Shown: one piece after another, positions 7,093-10,539 of the stretch
Layout of the letters: each line of letters starts with the position of its first letter
Numbering within the stretch: the stretch's first letter is position 1
Assembly: GCA_934725735.1 (NCBI GenBank)
Contig: CAKVCP010000075.1
Coordinates: 1-10,539 of the forward strand
Length of the DNA stretch: 10,539 nucleotides
Direction: 5' to 3'
Source of the DNA: an uncultured Thermoguttaceae bacterium
Lineage (GTDB): Bacteria > Planctomycetota > Planctomycetia > Pirellulales > Thermoguttaceae
Translations under genes and position numbers: made by a program
Notes under the pieces: generated by a model
The model's database searches: none
The model's input: the letters and a program-made list of their open reading frames with translations, nothing else
What the model was told of the DNA's origin: nothing

Positions 7093-8867
7093 CGGAGTTG
7101 ACCCCACGACAGATCGTAGAAGAGCTTGACAAGCATATTGTCGGTCAACGAGAGGCGAAGAGAGCGATAGCCGTCGCGATTCGTAATCGCTGGCGTCGGC
7201 AGCGGGTCGACGAATCGATGCGCGACGAGATCGGTCCGAAGAACGTTATGATGATCGGTCCCACCGGAGTGGGAAAAACCGAGGTGGCGCGACGCCTTGC
7301 GGCTCTCACCGGCGCGCCTTTTATTAAAGTTGACGCTACGAAATACACGGAAGTCGGCTACCATGGCAGCGACGTCGAAAGCATGGTTCGCGAGCTCGTG
7401 GAGAATGCGCTTGGGATTGTGAGAGAAGAAGAGCGCCGTGTGAATCATGATAAAGCTACGCAGTTGGCTCAGGCGCGACTTCTAACCGCCTTAGTCTTGA
7501 AGTTCAGTCAATCAAATCAGACGCTGGAAGAGTATAAAGACGACTCGGAGAACCAGAAGGTCAAGGAACACAAGCTTACCTCTGAGGAACTTGATCTATA
7601 CCTCAAGACGCGCGCGTCTAAAACGCCTACGCCCCGCATTTCGATTAGTTCGAAGAAACGAAGCGAAGCGAATAAGGGTGAAGCTTCGACAAAGCCAGGG
7701 CTCGATCCGTCGCTTCCTTTTCCTTTTCCTTCTCAAGAGGCGATGGAGTCGGCTCGTAAGAGCATCTTGGACGATCCAAATAGCCCCCCGTGGATGAAAG
7801 AGTTTGTCGGATCTCTTGGTTCGTTGGTTCAGTCCGCCGACGCGAGCAAAGCCGCTTCGGAAGAGAGCAAAACGTCGGAATCTGAGAGTCAAGTCGCGAA
7901 GTCGGAGTCCTTGAAGAAGGATGAAGAGGATAAGGGGAAGCGCCTTGAGGAAGCTGAACAACGCGAAACGGAAGCGCGACAGGAATTTTATCGCCTTTAT
8001 TTGCGCACGAAAAAGGCTTTGGAGTCGGAAAGTCTCGAAGAGGAACTTCTAGACGTTAATGGTCGACGCGGTCGTCGCCCTCAGGTTGAGTTTCTTTTTG
8101 CCGACCCGCGTGAGATGGACTCCCCCTTTGATCTTGACGCGCTCCTTCGTTCGAAGTTTGGAGATCGTCACGCCGAAAGACGCGTAAATGTCGCCGAAGC
8201 GCGTAAATTCTTCTATGAGGAAGAATTGGATAAGCTCCTTGACGACGAGAAAATCACGAGCCGCGCCGTGGCTCTCGCTCAGGATATGGGCGTCATCTTC
8301 ATCGACGAGATCGATAAGATTGTTGGAACAGAGTCGTCTCATGCGGACGTTTCTCGACAAGGCGTTCAACGCGATCTATTGCCGATTGTCGAAGGAACGA
8401 CTGTTCGCACGCGTTATGGTCACGTTTCGACCAATCACGTTTTATTTATTGCGGCTGGCGCGTTTCACAAAGTCAAACCGAGCGATTTGACGCCAGAGTT
8501 GCAAGGTCGTTTTCCGATTCGCGTCGAGTTATCCGACTTAACGAAGGCGGATTTTGTCCGAATTTTAACGGAACCGGAAAATTCGTTGACCAAACAGTAT
8601 ACCGCCTTAATGAAGACTGAGAATATTGATCTCGTCTTTGAAGAGTCCGCAATAGAAGCGATTGCCGAGTATGCGGAACAGGCGAATCAAACAACGCAAA
8701 ATATTGGCGCGCGACGTCTCTACACGATCATGGAGCGGCTTCTAGAGGATCTTAATTTTGAAGCGGCAAGTATGACGATTGGACGCGTTGTCATCAATGG
8801 CGCCTATGTTGAAGAGAAGATCGGTAAGATTGTCAAAGATGAAGACTTGAGTAAGTTTATTCTTTAA
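7089..8867 (+). CDS. hslU: HslU (ClpY) ATPase with an enlarged I domain
   Basis: HslU is the hexameric AAA+ unfoldase that feeds substrates into HslV. Walker A is GPTGVGKT (57-64), Walker [11 protein letters not shown] (402-411), the arginine finger R474 in LQGRFPIR, and sensor 2 IGARRL (539-544). The C-terminal tail [10 protein letters not shown], which docks into HslV, is intact. Total length is 592 against about 443 in E. coli. N-terminal numbering is identical to E. coli up to residue 95, while Walker B is shifted by 150, so the extra sequence lies in the I domain. It is concentrated at about 138-295, ahead of [16 protein letters not shown]. The insert is Ser/Lys/Glu rich, with a PFPFPS patch and a probable coiled-coil stretch. 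The pore loop reads GYHGSD (90-95) where GYVGRD is usual. GAGGAG (7078-7083) lies 5 nt before the ATG. All catalytic motifs are present, so the ATPase is probably active. Confidence 0.96.
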   Translation: MTELTPRQIVEELDKHIVGQREAKRAIAVAIRNRWRRQRVDESMRDEIGPKNVMMIGPTGVGKTEVARRLAALTGAPFIKVDATKYTEVGYHGSDVESMVRELVENALGIVREEERRVNHDKATQLAQARLLTALVLKFSQSNQTLEEYKDDSENQKVKEHKLTSEELDLYLKTRASKTPTPRISISSKKRSEANKGEASTKPGLDPSLPFPFPSQEAMESARKSILDDPNSPPWMKEFVGSLGSLVQSADASKAASEESKTSESESQVAKSESLKKDEEDKGKRLEEAEQRETEARQEFYRLYLRTKKALESESLEEELLDVNGRRGRRPQVEFLFADPREMDSPFDLDALLRSKFGDRHAERRVNVAEARKFFYEEELDKLLDDEKITSRAVALAQDMGVIFIDEIDKIVGTESSHADVSRQGVQRDLLPIVEGTTVRTRYGHVSTNHVLFIAAGAFHKVKPSDLTPELQGRFPIRVELSDLTKADFVRILTEPENSLTKQYTALMKTENIDLVFEESAIEAIAEYAEQANQTTQNIGARRLYTIMERLLEDLNFEAASMTIGRVVINGAYVEEKIGKIVKDEDLSKFIL

Positions 8868-8889
8868 GCCTCTCTTTAATAAGAAAATA

Positions 8890-8928
8890 AAAACGAGTCT
8901 TTCCTCTATGGGAGAGACTCGTTTTTTT
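8890..8928. terminator. Bidirectional terminator between hslU and the convergent glycosidase
   Basis: AAAACGAGTCTTTCC (8890-8904) pairs over 15 bp, with one G-T wobble, to GGAGAGACTCGTTTT (8911-8925) around a 6-nt loop. A T7 tract (8922-8928) follows on the + strand. On the - strand the A-rich sequence before 8895 gives a U-rich tail. It sits in the 75-nt gap between two converging stop codons. Confidence 0.92.
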
Positions 8929-8942
8929 ATTGCGCTACCGTA

Positions 8943-10539
8943 TCATTCACAGGAGAGCTCTTCGGGGCCGATTAGATAGAGAATTTCCGACGAAATTTGG
9001 AGCGTTCCGTTCTTCTCCGGTTTCTTAACGTCATTTCCAAGGTAGTCAAAAGCCTGAGTAATCTTACCTTGATAGTTGAGTTTCACCGTTGGGGTATTCC
9101 AGGGACTCCATAAAGCCCAAGCTGTCTTACCATCCGGGCGCTTCCATCCGCTTACAATGACGTTTTCTCCCAACGTAAACGCTTTTTTAACAGAACCGGC
9201 GGGACGAGCTTTGGTTAAGGCTGAATATGCGTAATAAGCGGGCTTGGGCTTCAAAGTTTGCCCGACGATACCAAAGTGATGTTCCGGGTCGTAATCGTCT
9301 CTTTCCGGCGCCTGGAATTCGTACCAAAAGTATCGTTCGACGCCAAATTCAAAGGACAAGAGAAGGGCTTGAGGAAGGAAGAGGGCCTGATTGTAGACGG
9401 TGGATTGGTTCGTCTGAAATCCGTCGTTATCAAAGATTGACGAAACGACCACGGCGCCTTTGTAGTCGCTATTGAAATCGTAAATACATGCAGAGGAGGC
9501 CGTAAAGTTTTCGTCTTTACCATCAATGATGGAAATCATACGATCTCCAGGACGAAGCTCTTTGTCGTCAAAGACTCTTGTCGACTTGTTCTTTGTTTGG
9601 TAACCGTTAAGAGCGGTTTTCCCACTAGCCGCATAGAATTCTTGAGTTTCAGGCGCTACAACAGAACCGACTGTCTCGGGGACGTTTTCGCGCGTCCACC
9701 ATGCAAACCACGAGATACGAAGTTCCTTGAGACGTTCCGCTCCTTTGGGATTATCTTGCTTCCTGACGATCCTGTTCTTTTTGGCGTCGTAGGAGCATGG
9801 ATAGTAGTAGGGGACGCCGCCGGTGAGGACAAGCGTTCCGCCGTTCTTCACAAAGTTAGCGACGACGTCCACCGCGTCTTCAAGATAAGTTTCGCCCGGA
9901 GGCATAATCAACATATCGGCGTCTTGGGGTCGGAGGTTTTGGAGTTCGTCAAGATTCCAAAACGAGACAAGATCTTGTTGCTCAAGATATTCTGAAGGGA
10001 GGCGTCGAAGCATATCTGATTTGGGACGCGCCTCTGTTCCGTCGAAGCGATTGTCATAGAAAAAAGCTATACGAGGCTTTTCGTTAGGGTATAGGCGATC
10101 AATCGCGACGGCGATGACGCGACGATTCAATTCGCCCAACGTAGGAGGCGTCGCCCATCCCATTTCGGTGATCCAAAGCGGACGTTCAGGCAGGCCTCTC
10201 TTTTTGAGCGCTTCATTAAAGGCTGTAAGATCTTTTTTGAAAGTTTCGATTCTATCAGGAGTCGAGAGTCCCCCTCGATATGGATGAACGTTGAGCACGT
10301 CGAAATATTTAGCCGCGTCAGCGTCAAGGGAAGCCTCGAAATATTCGATTGGCGTTCCCGCTAGGCCGCCATAGACGACAATCAGTTGAGGATCGATTTC
10401 TTTAATAGCGTTGTAAGTTGCGGCCAGTAATTTGGCGTAATCCGCGCCATTGGGTTCGTCGCGCCAAAAACCGATGTTTTCTTCGTTCCACACTTCCCAG
10501 TAACGGATACGATCTTTGTAGCGAGAAACGACGTTTTTC
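8943..10539 (-). CDS. Glycoside hydrolase (clan GH-A-like TIM barrel) with inserted GATase-like domain, 5' partial
   Basis: The frame is open to the right edge, where upstream codons read KNVVSRYKDRIRYWE, so the GTG at 10493 is internal and the N terminus, including any signal peptide, is missing. Counting from that GTG (516 residues), WNE (2-4) supplies the candidate acid/base Glu4. NVHPY (68-72) and WITEMGW (107-113), with candidate nucleophile Glu110, follow as in clan GH-A enzymes such as GH39 or GH5. From about 118 to 360 the sequence leaves the barrel: RIAFFYDNRF, DADMLIMPPGETY and FVKNGGTLVLTGG look like a flavodoxin/glutamine-amidotransferase-like alpha/beta domain. The barrel seems to resume at QALFLPQALLLSFEFGVERY, then FWYEF and KPKPAYYAYSAL (415-426). 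The last about 80 residues look like a beta-sandwich. Substrate and exact GH family are not decided. The gene converges with hslU. Confidence 0.75.
   Translation of the reverse strand, partial: KNVVSRYKDRIRYWEVWNEENIGFWRDEPNGADYAKLLAATYNAIKEIDPQLIVVYGGLAGTPIEYFEASLDADAAKYFDVLNVHPYRGGLSTPDRIETFKKDLTAFNEALKKRGLPERPLWITEMGWATPPTLGELNRRVIAVAIDRLYPNEKPRIAFFYDNRFDGTEARPKSDMLRRLPSEYLEQQDLVSFWNLDELQNLRPQDADMLIMPPGETYLEDAVDVVANFVKNGGTLVLTGGVPYYYPCSYDAKKNRIVRKQDNPKGAERLKELRISWFAWWTRENVPETVGSVVAPETQEFYAASGKTALNGYQTKNKSTRVFDDKELRPGDRMISIIDGKDENFTASSACIYDFNSDYKGAVVVSSIFDNDGFQTNQSTVYNQALFLPQALLLSFEFGVERYFWYEFQAPERDDYDPEHHFGIVGQTLKPKPAYYAYSALTKARPAGSVKKAFTLGENVIVSGWKRPDGKTAWALWSPWNTPTVKLNYQGKITQAFDYLGNDVKKPEKNGTLQISSEILYLIGPEELSCE

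Noticed and set aside
7596..7961. Antisense open frame of 121 codons with a hydrophobic start, opposite the HslU insert
   Set aside because: Its apparent hydrophobic and Arg-rich segments are the complement of Lys/Glu/Ser codons in the low-complexity insert; there is no independent support.
7500..7973. Intein or frameshift explanation for the long HslU
   Set aside because: The frame is continuous. The insert has no N-terminal Cys/Ser splice block or C-terminal HN block, and it lies in the variable I domain rather than at a conserved active-site motif.

Overview
The window looks like chromosomal DNA of a planctomycete, probably a Pirellulales-type lineage of moderate GC. This is inferred from the very large first protein, which I recall as a planctomycete-type family, and from the general gene content. 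No rRNA or other decisive marker is present. No insertion sequence, CRISPR array or prophage gene is seen, and all intergenic gaps are under 300 bases.

Layout, left to right. (1) Positions 1-4398 (+) hold the 3' part of a giant protein with a late VNLNT motif resembling the T2SS minor pseudopilin GspK. It is closed by an intrinsic terminator at 4425-4460. (2) Positions 4529-5119 (+) encode a flavodoxin-fold NAD(P)H:quinone-type oxidoreductase. (3) Positions 5229-5402 (+) carry two identical tRNA-Phe(GAA) genes behind a good sigma70-like promoter and a small leader hairpin. (4) A short leader with a TATAAT box, a strong Shine-Dalgarno, a six-codon mini-ORF and a possible hairpin precedes a YhaM-type OB-fold/HD exoribonuclease (5557-6516, +). 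(5) hslV and hslU (6559-8867, +) overlap by 4 nt and encode the ATP-dependent HslVU protease. They probably share a transcript with the exoribonuclease gene, 42 nt upstream. (6) A bidirectional terminator (8890-8928) separates hslU from a convergent gene. (7) Positions 8943-10539 (-) encode a 5'-truncated clan GH-A-like glycoside hydrolase whose barrel seems to be interrupted by an inserted alpha/beta domain.

How they work together: the middle block joins housekeeping functions, namely tRNA supply, RNA 3'-end trimming and regulated proteolysis. The flanking genes (large surface or secretion-associated protein, reductase, glycosidase) look functionally separate, and the terminators mark these boundaries.

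Most unusual points: the HslU is 592 residues against about 443 in E. coli. The roughly 150 extra residues lie in the I domain as a charged, low-complexity insert, and the pore loop reads GYHGSD rather than the usual GYVGRD. The glycosidase seems to carry a nested glutamine-amidotransferase-like domain between its last two barrel strands. The exoribonuclease leader has an unexplained mini-ORF with a better ribosome binding site than the gene itself. I do not see a convincing wholly new multi-gene system.
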